A DNA stretch of 64,000 nt from a bacterium endosymbiont of Escarpia laminata (GTDB lineage Bacteria; Pseudomonadota; Gammaproteobacteria; Chromatiales; Chromatiaceae). The DNA lies in the NCBI GenBank assembly GCA_003660235.1, contig QGON01000065.1:1-64000 (forward strand). The letters run 5' to 3'. Each line of letters starts with the position of its first letter. The stretch's first letter is position 1. Shown in pieces: positions 45,630 through 54,245 of this stretch. A program made the position numbers and the translations under genes. The notes under the pieces were generated by a model. The model ran no database searches, was not told the origin of the DNA, and worked only from the letters and a program-made list of their open reading frames with translations.

Positions 45630-47276
45630 CTATTTGTATCTGACCTTCAGCCGCTCGTAATAGGGAGTCGATGAAGCCTGTTCCGTCGGCACTATAACCG
45701 GTGCCGGTATCTGTTCTGCCACAAGATATTCACGCCCGGTTTTGAGCTGTCCTTTGGTAGACAGTAGGGTGTTTTTTTTCGGGGCTCCCCGGTCGACGTA
45801 GAGACAGGGCTGTGTGCGAAGGTCGCCACCCCCCCCTCCGATGGGGTTGAGAGTAACCGGCATTACGTGCCCCTTTAGAAACTGTATCCCCAACTCCAAC
45901 ATTTCACCGCCTCTCTTGAGCGCGCGTCTGACTTCACCGATTTTCAGGCTGTCCGGCTGATCGGGATGTTTTTCAGTGATCAATACCAGTTGACCGACCA
46001 GTTTAAGACTCGAACTCTGCAGTGGCAGATGAATGGCCACACCGGTTTTGCTGCAGTTGGTCAGTTTGCAGGTGAGGCGTTGGTGACGGGGTTTGAAGCC
46101 GCCGCCCAGATTGCCGGATGCCAGGGTCACCGACTCTCCTTCCTCCTCATCGGGTTTGCTGGCGGCAGGAGTGGCGATAGCAAGAAAGTGGTGGATCGAA
46201 CTGATGCCGATGGCAACGGTAACCTGACCATAGGCATCCTGTCTTTTGCTGCTGCGTTCCTTGCGGATATGCCAGGATTTCAGCATGTCGCGCAGCGTCC
46301 CTGCAGCATCTTTCGAACTGAGGTGCTGCAGTCCCATTGGAGGCGCTTCACCACGTAACTCGATCTTTCGCAGACTCTGGTGCAGGCGTTTGCTGACTGG
46401 ATTGATATTGAGCAGGCGGAAGCGGGGAGATGCCAATGTGCCGGAGGTATCCGGATCGAAAAGCCGGGGTGGTACCTCGCCCAGCATATCGATGATATAG
46501 CGCCCGGCCGGGTCCGCTTCGGATTTCAGCTCTTCGAAACGTGCTTTGCCTGCAAATTGGTTCAGGTAGCCGTAGCAGAGTCGTGCCTCCCCTGCCTTCA
46601 GATGGCAGGGGTCGAGTAGCGCCAGCAGCAGGATACGTTTCAGCTGGTGGGCGGCAGAGGCGTTCTTTGGTACGGCTTGGTCACGGTCGTCAATCAGATC
46701 GTGTTGTTGGTTCTGCTGTTCCGCCAGATTGTAGAGCTGGAGAATTTCACGCCAGGCATTGGTGGCATGGCAGTCATAGCCTTCGAAAGTGGTCAGTTGG
46801 TCAAGAGAGAGGAACTTGATGGCGTAGTAGACCCCCCCCAACAGTCTTTTGCGGTGCTTGAGCCATGATTTCTGGCGCAGACATTCATTGACGATATGTT
46901 TGTGACCGTAGGCCATCTCCTGCATCAGCTGGCGGATCTGCTTCACGCTGGGTGCGCCGGGTTTGTTTGAGGCGATCCGGCAGAGCCGGGTGGTGGGTAA
47001 TCGGTAGAGTTCCATCAACTCTATGCGGTCAGGGACCCGTCCAGGAAAACGGTTGAGTTGTGCAAGATTGGTGATGATCGCCTCAGCCACGCGCGCTGGA
47101 CTGGCGTAAGGGAGGGAAGCGATCCATTGGCGCAGGGATCCGGGATGTATCTCCACATGCGGGTTTTCGATGGTATCGGGTGCAGGAACAGTAAACTTGG
47201 GGCGCCGCATCGAATCATTTGGTCTGCTGAAAATCTGAAACATATTGATAGTATCGATATTCCGTGGCGGGTTCAC
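45630..47276 (-). CDS. Large uncharacterised protein with C-terminal PilZ-like region
   Basis: A 548-residue predicted cytoplasmic protein. The first ~300 residues are helical and unrecognised (SPARVAEAIITNLAQLNRFP). The C-terminal 160 residues contain RHQRLTCKLTNCSKTGVAIHLP, an RxxxR followed by (D/N)-x-S-x-x-G, the two parts of a PilZ c-di-GMP site, although the first Arg spacing is imperfect. It would be a plausible target of the c-di-GMP operon at 9.6-14.6 kb. The start is uncertain: GTG 47276 or ATG 47243, neither with a clear ribosome site. Convergent with yihY. Confidence 0.75.
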   Translation of the reverse strand: MNPPRNIDTINMFQIFSRPNDSMRRPKFTVPAPDTIENPHVEIHPGSLRQWIASLPYASPARVAEAIITNLAQLNRFPGRVPDRIELMELYRLPTTRLCRIASNKPGAPSVKQIRQLMQEMAYGHKHIVNECLRQKSWLKHRKRLLGGVYYAIKFLSLDQLTTFEGYDCHATNAWREILQLYNLAEQQNQQHDLIDDRDQAVPKNASAAHQLKRILLLALLDPCHLKAGEARLCYGYLNQFAGKARFEELKSEADPAGRYIIDMLGEVPPRLFDPDTSGTLASPRFRLLNINPVSKRLHQSLRKIELRGEAPPMGLQHLSSKDAAGTLRDMLKSWHIRKERSSKRQDAYGQVTVAIGISSIHHFLAIATPAASKPDEEEGESVTLASGNLGGGFKPRHQRLTCKLTNCSKTGVAIHLPLQSSSLKLVGQLVLITEKHPDQPDSLKIGEVRRALKRGGEMLELGIQFLKGHVMPVTLNPIGGGGGDLRTQPCLYVDRGAPKKNTLLSTKGQLKTGREYLVAEQIPAPVIVPTEQASSTPYYERLKVRYK

Positions 47277-47482
47277 CCTTTATTAAGTTTCTGCTGATTG
47301 CTGCAGTCGGCGTCTCTTGAATGGTTATCGGCGGTCACCGTCAAATCTTGAAAAATTGGGCTGCGGTATACTGTTCATGATTGAAATCCCCGGAATTTAT
47401 CCCGACAATGGGGGTCGGATAATTGAGGGTGCCGTTGCCGGCGCTTCTCTCCAGAAGAATCAACAAGTACCAGAGGCACCCT

Positions 47483-47965
47483 ATGCGCAATCCACCCCCA
47501 GTGTGGCGGCTACTACTATTGGGCTGTTTGGCCCTGTTCAGCACGACATCGTTCTCAGAGCCCGTGGACTTTGAGTTGCCGGGACTCGATGGCAAGACTC
47601 ACAAGCTTTCCGACTACCGGGGCAAGTGGGTGTTGGTCAACTACTGGGCGACCTGGTGTCCTCCCTGCAGGGAGGAGTTGCCGGAGCTGGAGGTCTTTCA
47701 CTCCAACCACAAGGACAAGGATGCTGTGGTGTTGGGTGTTGCCTTTGAGCGCATTGATAAAAAACGCCTGAGCCGCTTTGTCGAAGAGCAGTTTCTCAGC
47801 TATCCGATTTTGTTGGGCAAACCTGCCGCTGGCTCGGAGTTAGGGAAAATTCCCGGTCTGCCGACCTCTTTTTTAATCTCGCCAAGTGGTGAAGTGGTGG
47901 CTCGGCAGGTGGGGCCGTTAACCGCACAGGACCTGGAAAGTTTTATTGCCAACAATGCTGAGTAG
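47483..47965 (+). CDS. TlpA-family thiol:disulfide oxidoreductase
   Basis: A 160-residue exported thioredoxin-fold protein (signal LLLLGCLALFSTTSFS) with WATWCPPCREEL, C59-x-x-C62, and the cis-proline loop GLPTSFLI. It reduces disulfides in the periplasm or acts in cytochrome maturation or copper handling. The ATG at 47483 follows AGAGG. An upstream start at 47423 would add a basic leader and was rejected. It overlaps the next gene. Confidence 0.92.
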   Translation: MRNPPPVWRLLLLGCLALFSTTSFSEPVDFELPGLDGKTHKLSDYRGKWVLVNYWATWCPPCREELPELEVFHSNHKDKDAVVLGVAFERIDKKRLSRFVEEQFLSYPILLGKPAAGSELGKIPGLPTSFLISPSGEVVARQVGPLTAQDLESFIANNAE

Positions 47966-48506
47966 GTGGCTCGATGTGAGGATTTCCCTCTCCATTGTCC
48001 TGATGTTGTTCATGCTCTCTGCCGGGGCGGTGAGCAGAGACCCGGCTGTTCACTTTTTTGATCAGTCGCTGGGGGATTTCAGTGAGGAGTTGGAGCTTGC
48101 CCGCGAGGAGGGTAAAACGGGTATCCTCATCATGTTCGAGATGGATGAGTGTCCCTTTTGTCACCGTATGAAAGGCACCGTGCTGAATCAGTCCGAGGTT
48201 CAGGACTACTATAGACAGCACTTTCTGATCTTCACCGTGGACATCGAGGGTGACGTGGCGATCACCGACTTTCAGGGGGAGCAGGTCTCGCAGAAGGATT
48301 TCGCCTTTAAACAGTTTCGTGTGCGAGCCACGCCGGTATTCGGTTTTTTCGATCTGGAGGGTAAACTGATCAGTCGTTTTACAGGTGCCACCCGCGATGC
48401 CCAGGAGTTTCTCTGGCTCGGGGAGTATGTAGTGAATGGCGAGTATAAAAAGATCAGTTTTTCCCGCTATAAACGACAAAAGAGAAAGGAAAAAAGAGCG
48501 CGGTGA
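47955..48506 (+). CDS. SoxW-like exported thioredoxin
   Basis: A 183-residue protein with a signal peptide (ISLSIVLMLFMLSAGA) and a thioredoxin fold containing DECPFCHRMKG (CPFC at 66-69), FLIFTVDIEG and VRATPVFGFFD, in which the Pro is the cis-proline. SoxW-type and similar disulfide reductases act with sulfur-oxidation or cytochrome assembly systems. The basic tail (KRQKRKEKRAR) is unusual. It overlaps TlpA's stop and TolC's start. Confidence 0.85.
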   Translation: MLSRWLDVRISLSIVLMLFMLSAGAVSRDPAVHFFDQSLGDFSEELELAREEGKTGILIMFEMDECPFCHRMKGTVLNQSEVQDYYRQHFLIFTVDIEGDVAITDFQGEQVSQKDFAFKQFRVRATPVFGFFDLEGKLISRFTGATRDAQEFLWLGEYVVNGEYKKISFSRYKRQKRKEKRAR

Positions 48507-49834
48507 CTCGCCTTCGAATCCCGATAACCTTGATTTTCACTCTGGCTGGATGGATCTGTTTCGCGCCGGTCCGGGCGACTGACAGCCTATCTGAGCCACT
48601 CCCATCCCCTCTGACGCTGCAACAGGCACTGAAACTGGCCGATGGCGTGCATCCCGATCGGGAGCTGGCTGATGCGGCGCTGCAACGCGCCCGGGCGGAA
48701 CAGTCCGGTGTCGATGCCAGCGATGACCTGCAGTTTGGTTTCGAGGCGGCCCTGAAGGTGGTCAACCCTTCGTACAACGCCGTCGATCAATCCAGCAATG
48801 ACAGTTGGGCGAAACTGAAACTGAGCAAACGGTTGTATGATTTTGGCCGCACCGACAATGCGCTGGCCGCAGCGGATGCGGCACGGCGGAGCGAGGAGTG
48901 GAATCTGTTGGATGTACGCCAACAGCGGCGACTGGAGGTGATGGCCAGATTCTTCGATGTGCTGCTGGCCGACCTGGAATATGCGCGGGAGAATGAGGCG
49001 ATGTCGATCGCCTTCGTCCGGCTGGACAAGGCTCGCAGCCGATCCGAACTGGGCGGGATCTCCGACCTGGAGCTGCTGCGGCTCGAAAACCTCTTTCAGA
49101 AGGTAAGGCGGCGTACCATCAGCAGTCAGAACAAGCAGCGTATTACCCGCTCGCGTCTCGCCATCAGTCTCAATCGTCCCGATGACCTGCCTGCCGATCT
49201 TGTCTCTCCCGACCTGCCGGACCGGTCGGTGCCTGAGAGTGTGGAAGCGCTGACCCAGCGTATCATTGATAGTAATCCCAGGTTGAAATCGCTGCGTGCA
49301 CAGAGGGATGCAGTTGAACAGCAGATGCGTGCAGCCCGGGCGGGCGACAATCCGATCATCCGCGGGGAAGTCGTAGCCGCCACCTATAATCGGGAGTTGG
49401 GGGGGCGTAATCCTCTGTCGGCGGCACTGGTGCTGGAGGTGCCGCTCTTTACCGGCAACCGGGTCGGCGCCGAGGTTGCCCTGGAGCGCGCCCGTCTACG
49501 GGAGCGCCGGGCTGCGCTGGCCGTGATGGAACTCGATCTGCGGCAGTCGGCGTTGGAACTCTGGCTGGAGCTTGACCGGCTACGGGTAAGGCGGGAGGAG
49601 TTGGTGGTGACCGGCGACTATCGTGATCTCTCTCTTGATCGCAGCCGTACCCTCTACGACCTGGAGGTCTCCACCGATCTGGGTGATGCCATGGTAAGAA
49701 TCTCCGACTGGCGCCTGCAGCAGGCTGAGACCGATTTTGAAATTGCGCTGGCGCATGCACGACTTGATGCATTGGCCGGGGTGCTGTTGGATGAATTTGG
49801 TATCACAGTGGAAAGTAAGGGGGAAGGAAAATGA
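48503..49834 (+). CDS. TolC-family outer-membrane protein
   Basis: A 443-residue exported protein (signal LIFTLAGWICFAPVRA) of the outer-membrane efflux family. It has two tandem TolC repeats with long coiled-coil helices; LTLQQALKLADGVHPDRELADAAL and LEVPLFTGNRVGAEVALERARL mark the repeat starts. It begins at GTG overlapping the previous stop (GTGA). It is coupled to the HlyD-like gene, but no pump gene is present nearby. Confidence 0.92.
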   Translation: MTRLRIPITLIFTLAGWICFAPVRATDSLSEPLPSPLTLQQALKLADGVHPDRELADAALQRARAEQSGVDASDDLQFGFEAALKVVNPSYNAVDQSSNDSWAKLKLSKRLYDFGRTDNALAAADAARRSEEWNLLDVRQQRRLEVMARFFDVLLADLEYARENEAMSIAFVRLDKARSRSELGGISDLELLRLENLFQKVRRRTISSQNKQRITRSRLAISLNRPDDLPADLVSPDLPDRSVPESVEALTQRIIDSNPRLKSLRAQRDAVEQQMRAARAGDNPIIRGEVVAATYNRELGGRNPLSAALVLEVPLFTGNRVGAEVALERARLRERRAALAVMELDLRQSALELWLELDRLRVRREELVVTGDYRDLSLDRSRTLYDLEVSTDLGDAMVRISDWRLQQAETDFEIALAHARLDALAGVLLDEFGITVESKGEGK

Positions 49835-50604
49835 AGAGAATGATTCGTGTGGCTGTCTGTTGTGGAGTGCTCTTTTGCGGCACATTGCAGGCCCAGGATC
49901 TGGATGCCCAGTTGGAGTGGCAGCAACGGGTGGAGTTGGGAACTGTGGTGAACGGGATCGTGGGCCGGGTCAATGTGACTGCAGGCGAGCCGGTTACCCG
50001 GGGCGCATTGCTGGTCGAGTTGGACCAACGGCCGTTGCAAGCCAGACTGGTAAAGGCAGTAGCGCAGAAAGAGGCAGCCAAGCAACAGATGGATGAGGCC
50101 AAGCGGGAGTTGGACCGTTCCCTGGAACTCTATGATCGAACATTGCTCTCTGACCATGAGCGGCAGCTTGCTGAGATCGATGTTGCCAAAGCGGATGCCT
50201 ATCTGCGTGGAGCGGAGGCGGAGCTGATTCTGATAAAACTTACGCGTGAATACAGCCGCATCAAGGCGCCTTTCAACGGCCGGGTGCTGGTGGTGAACGT
50301 CCAGCAGGGGCAGGCTGTGGTCAACTATCTGCAGATCATGCCGTTGGTGGTAATGGTCAATGATCGGGAGATGAAAGCGGTGACTGCTGTTGATAGTGAA
50401 ATGGCAGCAAGGCTGCGGCCGGGGCAGGCAGCCAAGGTCGGTGTTCATGGCGAATGGCTGCCGGGGGTCATTCAGTCCGTCGGGTTGGAACCTTTGGCCG
50501 GTAGCGGTACGCCACGTCACTACCGTCTCGTAGTCGGCTTCAAAACCCCGAGGGGGCAGCAGTTGCGTCTTGGTGAGAAAGCCGTGGTGAGAATCGATGG
50601 GTAA
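49831..50604 (+). CDS. Periplasmic adaptor (HlyD/MFP family), short
   Basis: A 257-residue exported protein (signal AVCCGVLFCGTLQA) with biotinyl-lipoyl-like halves (VVNGIVGRVNVTAGEPVTRGALLVELDQRPL and SRIKAPFNGRVLVVNVQQGQAV), a short alpha-hairpin (~75-130) and a beta-barrel. It lacks a clear N-terminal membrane anchor, and the hairpin is short. Its start overlaps tolC's stop (ATGA). Without a pump gene it may serve a transporter elsewhere. Confidence 0.9.
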   Translation: MKRMIRVAVCCGVLFCGTLQAQDLDAQLEWQQRVELGTVVNGIVGRVNVTAGEPVTRGALLVELDQRPLQARLVKAVAQKEAAKQQMDEAKRELDRSLELYDRTLLSDHERQLAEIDVAKADAYLRGAEAELILIKLTREYSRIKAPFNGRVLVVNVQQGQAVVNYLQIMPLVVMVNDREMKAVTAVDSEMAARLRPGQAAKVGVHGEWLPGVIQSVGLEPLAGSGTPRHYRLVVGFKTPRGQQLRLGEKAVVRIDG

Positions 50605-50890
50605 AGCGGTGCAAACAGTACACCCGGTCTGTGTCCGCTGTCTTGTGGCAGGTCGGGTGCAGGGGGTCTTCTTTCGGGCCAGCACCCGTTACGAGGCCCA
50701 GAGACGGGGTATCACCGGATATGCAAAAAATCTTCATGACGGCCGAGTCGAAGTGATTGCCTGCGGTGATCCAGAGGCAGTCAATGAACTGCGCGACTGG
50801 TTGCGTCAGGGACCGGCCAATGCCGATGTTTCAGGCGTTGCCTGTGAAAACCTGCATTTCCAGGAGTATTCCCACTTCTCCATTGCCTGA
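50597..50890 (+). CDS. acyP: Acylphosphatase
   Basis: A 97-residue enzyme that hydrolyses carboxyl-phosphate bonds in small acyl phosphates. Key residues are Arg27 in GRVQGVFFRAST, which binds phosphate, and Asn45 in GYAKNLHDGRVEV, which positions water. It overlaps the adaptor gene by 8 bp, the last member of the operon. Small basic fold with the usual HFSIA-like end. Confidence 0.95.
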   Translation: MGKAVQTVHPVCVRCLVAGRVQGVFFRASTRYEAQRRGITGYAKNLHDGRVEVIACGDPEAVNELRDWLRQGPANADVSGVACENLHFQEYSHFSIA

Positions 50891-50950
50891 CTACCTTGCT
50901 TGTAACTCCCCCGGATGTACGTTGCTTCAAACTTTCGTTTTGCCAGCAAG

Positions 50951-51004
50951 CTTCGCGCGCATCTTAACCCAACAGGGGCTCGTCGGGTTAAGATGCGCGC
51001 GAAG
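50951..51004. repeat. Perfect 20-bp inverted repeat with 14-base loop
   Basis: CTTCGCGCGCATCTTAACCC (50951-50970) is followed 14 bases later by its exact reverse complement (50985-51004). It lies between acyP (end 50890) and the convergent gene (51085). No T-run follows, so it is not a classical terminator but may block transcription or be a mobile palindrome. Confidence 0.75.
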
Positions 51005-51084
51005 GTGCAGTGCCCCATTTTGGTTTTGTGCTGTCGCGCGGCTAACCCGACTTACGCTGAGTTGTGTTGAACACGAAACGATTT

Positions 51085-52152
51085 CTACTGATGCTGAGGG
51101 GCTGCCGGGACGTCCACGCTCTCATTGGTTGCATCGGTTGCGATATCCTTCATCGGACGGAAGACGGCGGGTTGCCCATTGGCCAGGGTGGCTGTCTGTT
51201 CCTCCTTGAGAACAGGCGCTGTGGGAACCGCCGCTGTCTCTTTAGCCATAGGGGCAGGTTCCGGGTAGCTGAGGGGCGCTAGAGGTTCCTGGAAAGCAGG
51301 GGCAGGAGTCGGCACTGTGGGGCGCTCAATCGGTGCGGGTTGTGATACCACTGGCGCCATTGGCTCTGGCATCTCCATTGGTGGGGGTGTCATTTCACCA
51401 ATCGCTGCTGGTTGCATCGGACGATAACTGTATTCGACCGGTGGGCTGTAATCACTTTGCGGTGGCTGTTGTGGCGCGTAGCTGGGGTATTGCGGATAAG
51501 TTTGGCTGTTGCCGCTGGTTTCGTAGTCGTAGCTCGGCGCATATTGCTGTTGTGGAGCTGTGTCATAGGTTGGTGGGTTATAGGCCGGCGCTCCGTAGAC
51601 GGATTGCTGCTCACTATATGGCTGGGTGGCTGGGTAGTCGCTGTATTGTTGCGGGTAGCCGCCCTGAGGAGGGGCATTGTAGTAGCCGGGGCTGTTTCCA
51701 TAGGGGGCATAACCGCCGCCAGGCTGAGCGCCATAACCGTAGACCGGTGGGGCCTGGTAGGCCGGTGCACCGCCATACCCGTATCCATATCCCTGGTTAT
51801 AATTCGGTTGTTGTGCGGGATAGTAGGGTTCTGGGTAGCGTTCTTCACGCCGATTGGAATTGAACATGTTATTCATGGGGTTTGGCCCCCCCCTCATCAT
51901 GTTCATTGGATTCATATTGAGCTGTTGATTGTTGTTCCGGTTGTCGCCGCGGTATGCCGGAGCGGCGTATTGAGGCGTTTGTGTGCCGTAGCCCTGAGCG
52001 CCATAAACCGGTTCGTTGTAGGCGGGGGCCTGCTGTCCCATTGCGGAAGGATTGTCGTAGTATCCCCACTGCGCGGGATAGCCATCGTCAGCCTGCGCAT
52101 TTGTCAGGCAGAACGTAGTGATACAGGCGGTGAGCCATAGTTCACGCTTCAT
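51085..52152 (-). CDS. Secreted Pro/Tyr/Gln-rich low-complexity protein
   Basis: A 355-residue exported protein (signal WLTACITTFCLTNAQA) with no folded domain visible. The mature sequence is built of Tyr, Pro, Gln, Gly and Asn repeats (YGAQGYGTQTPQYAAPAYRG, YNQGYGYGYGGAPAYQAPPVYGYG, QYPSYAPQQPPQSDYSPP). A second half is richer in Pro, Met, Ala and Glu. It would be disordered or phase-separating and could coat the envelope or help attachment. GAGGAGTGAATA before the ATG is a strong ribosome site, which supports it as a real gene. I know of no close family. Confidence 0.8.
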   Translation of the reverse strand: MKRELWLTACITTFCLTNAQADDGYPAQWGYYDNPSAMGQQAPAYNEPVYGAQGYGTQTPQYAAPAYRGDNRNNNQQLNMNPMNMMRGGPNPMNNMFNSNRREERYPEPYYPAQQPNYNQGYGYGYGGAPAYQAPPVYGYGAQPGGGYAPYGNSPGYYNAPPQGGYPQQYSDYPATQPYSEQQSVYGAPAYNPPTYDTAPQQQYAPSYDYETSGNSQTYPQYPSYAPQQPPQSDYSPPVEYSYRPMQPAAIGEMTPPPMEMPEPMAPVVSQPAPIERPTVPTPAPAFQEPLAPLSYPEPAPMAKETAAVPTAPVLKEEQTATLANGQPAVFRPMKDIATDATNESVDVPAAPQHQ

Positions 52153-52246
52153 TATTCACTCCTCTTTAGAGAGTTTTTCCGTTGATTCGGCGAAGGCCCT
52201 AATATAAGCCCCAGTCGTGGTCGTGTAAAATTAGGGATTGCCCTAG

Positions 52247-52406
52247 GAGACTGTCGGATTTAACGCTGTTTGGCTGCAAATCCCTGGATGGCGATCAACT
52301 CAGCTTATCGAACTCGTTAAATAGGCCCACTATTCGCCTCATTCGATAAACTGATTTGATTTGCCCCCAGTGATTTTCGCTTCAAACGGATAAACCCGAC
52401 AGCCTC
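52247..52406. mobile_element. MITE-like element with CTAG target duplication
   Basis: Termini are GAGACTGTCGGATTTA (52247-52262) and, inverted, GAGGCTGTCGGGTTTA (52391-52406), with two mismatches. Both are flanked by CTAG (52243-52246 and 52407-52410), a 4-bp target duplication. The 160-bp body has no coding frame. The ends resemble those of some transposons that use palindromic CTAG-type targets, but the parent cannot be named here. It ends 24 bp before the sfsA ATG and may supply its promoter or interrupt it. Confidence 0.75.
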
Positions 52407-52430
52407 CTAGGAGTTTCCCGAGTCAGGCCC

Positions 52431-53144
52431 ATGTTGCTTCCACTACTCACCAACGGACATATACTGAAACGCTACAAACGCTTTCTGGCGGATGTCGAAT
52501 TGGCCGATGGTTCCGTCGTAACCGCCCATTGTCCCAATACCGGTAGCATGCGTGGATGCTGGGAGCCTGGAGCACTGGTACAGATCAGCCACAGTGACAA
52601 TCCGCGCCGTAAGCTTGCCTGGACGCTGGAACGGGTGGATATGGGCGCAGGCTGGATCGGCGTACATACCGGCCGTACGAATCCGGTGATCAGCGAGGCG
52701 TTGCGTGAAGAGAGGATCCCAGGTCTGAAGGGGTACCGGAATGTGCGGACAGAAGTGACCTTCGAGGCACCAGGTTTTCCCCGTTCCCGCTTCGATATGT
52801 TCCTGAGTGATGGTCCGGCGGCGGATGTCTGGGTCGAGGTCAAAAATGTCACGCTCTGGGAGGGGGATGAGTCACTCAGTTTTCCGGATGCGGTCACTGC
52901 GCGTGGATTAAAGCATCTTGAGCTACTCGCGGAGGCCTGTCGCCAGGGCTTTCGTGGCGTGATGATCTATGCGCTCAATCGGCCGGAGGGGGCGTGTTTC
53001 CGCCCAGCCGATGAGATTGACCCCGTATATGGAAAAACGCTGCGCAGGGTGGTGGAGGCTGGTGTTGAAGTGGTGGCTGTGCGTATTCTGCATCTGCCGC
53101 AGGCGATGAAGGTGGGTGATCCGGTGGCGGTGGATTTGAGCTGA
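52431..53144 (+). CDS. sfsA: Sugar fermentation stimulation protein SfsA
   Basis: A 237-residue cytoplasmic protein with a nuclease-like fold and reported DNA binding. Conserved segments are LKRYKRFLADVEL, HCPNTGSMRGC, RIPGLKGYRNVRTEV, the RFDMFLSD region, VWVEVKNVTL, FPDAVTARGLKHL and the YALNRPEG stretch. It fits the E. coli length (234). The ATG comes 24 bp after the MITE, and no typical ribosome site is evident. Confidence 0.95.
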   Translation: MLLPLLTNGHILKRYKRFLADVELADGSVVTAHCPNTGSMRGCWEPGALVQISHSDNPRRKLAWTLERVDMGAGWIGVHTGRTNPVISEALREERIPGLKGYRNVRTEVTFEAPGFPRSRFDMFLSDGPAADVWVEVKNVTLWEGDESLSFPDAVTARGLKHLELLAEACRQGFRGVMIYALNRPEGACFRPADEIDPVYGKTLRRVVEAGVEVVAVRILHLPQAMKVGDPVAVDLS

Positions 53145-53147
53145 AAT

Positions 53148-53165
53148 TTTTCGAGGGGTCGAAAA
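53148..53165. terminator. Possible bidirectional terminator between sfsA and cpdA
   Basis: TTTTCGA-GGGG-TCGAAAA stem-loop of 7 bp in the 39-bp gap between convergent genes, with short A/T tracts within the stem. Weak but well placed. Confidence 0.4.
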
Positions 53166-53183
53166 GCAGCAGGGATGTTCGGT

Positions 53184-54011
53184 TCAATAGCCGCTGGAAT
53201 TGAACTCCACGCCCTCAGGCATTTTCGGCAGTAGTTCCACGCCGCTACGGATTTCACCATCCGGCAGCAGGGCAAGCCAGCGATAACCCGGCGGGTTGTC
53301 GGCAATGCCGAATTTGTCCTGGCCTGCAATGAACTGGATACAGGTAGAGGGTGAACCAAGCAGCAACAGGTTGTGGTAGTTGCGCTCAAATACCTGGTGG
53401 ATATGACCGCATAGGATGCCTTTCACCTGTTTGTGTTTTGCCAGCAGTTCGAAGAGCGGTTCAGGATTGTCCAGGGCCATGCTATCCATCCACGCGCTGT
53501 CCACCGGAATCGGATGGTGATGCATGCAGATCAGCGTATGCTTGTCCGGGTGTTTTTGCAGTTCATCCTCGAGCAGTTCCAGCTGACTCTCATCGAGATG
53601 GCCGCCTGGCTCTTTGGGAATGGTGGAGTCCAGAAAGATCAATGACCAGTTTCCCTGCTGTGTGCTGGGAATGGTGGATATACCGTCCTGATTCAACAAG
53701 CGGGCCATAACCTCGGGAATGTCGTGGTTCCCCGGCAGGCAGAAGGTTGGAGCGCCGAATCCGGCAAACTGCGCCCTGAATCGCTGGTAGCCGGTTTCAG
53801 AAGCGTCGTGGATCAGATCGCCGGTGGCAAGGATCATGTCTGGCGTCCCCAGCTGCTCCAGCGCCATTGCCGAGACCAGATTGAGCGTCTCCTGTGTATT
53901 CAAACCGAGCAGACAGCGCGAGGTGTCAGCATAGAGATGACAGTCTGTCAGCTGTAGTACTTTCAGGCTGCCCTCAGGCAGGTTTTGGAATATGTTGGTG
54001 TCTGCGGACAT
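53184..54011 (-). CDS. cpdA: 3',5'-cyclic AMP phosphodiesterase CpdA
   Basis: A 275-residue binuclear metallophosphoesterase. All five motif blocks are present in order: LTDCHLYAD, ATGDLIHDAS, LPGNHDIPEV, CMHHHPIPV and GHIHQVFE, which coordinate Fe/Mn. It lowers cAMP and thereby the CRP regulon. The length matches E. coli CpdA (275). It is convergent with sfsA and divergent from oxyR across 234 bp. Confidence 0.93.
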   Translation of the reverse strand: MSADTNIFQNLPEGSLKVLQLTDCHLYADTSRCLLGLNTQETLNLVSAMALEQLGTPDMILATGDLIHDASETGYQRFRAQFAGFGAPTFCLPGNHDIPEVMARLLNQDGISTIPSTQQGNWSLIFLDSTIPKEPGGHLDESQLELLEDELQKHPDKHTLICMHHHPIPVDSAWMDSMALDNPEPLFELLAKHKQVKGILCGHIHQVFERNYHNLLLLGSPSTCIQFIAGQDKFGIADNPPGYRWLALLPDGEIRSGVELLPKMPEGVEFNSSGY

Positions 54012-54245
54012 CGTTGAAGGTTGGTCAAGCCTTGAAAGTTCTGGTTACCGGGCAACCCCGGCGAACCCTTGTAAAACAGATTTTCAGTCTGATTATAGTA
54101 GTCTAATAAAATCTGTAGAAACAATGAAGCGGGTGCGCTTTTTATGAAAAATGTGCATTAGATTCTGTTTAATGTGCATAATTTAACTTTTATTGTGGGC
54201 TTTAGTGCTGTTGCATGCCTATTTTTTCCTTAAGGCCAGTTTGCC

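Noticed and set aside
49654..50685. 343-residue minus-strand frame opposite tolC and the HlyD-like gene
   Set aside because: Antisense of well-supported overlapping genes; no domain.
51412..52140. 242-residue plus-strand frame opposite the Tyr/Pro-rich gene
   Set aside because: It is a low-complexity mirror of that gene, whose strand has a signal peptide and strong ribosome site.
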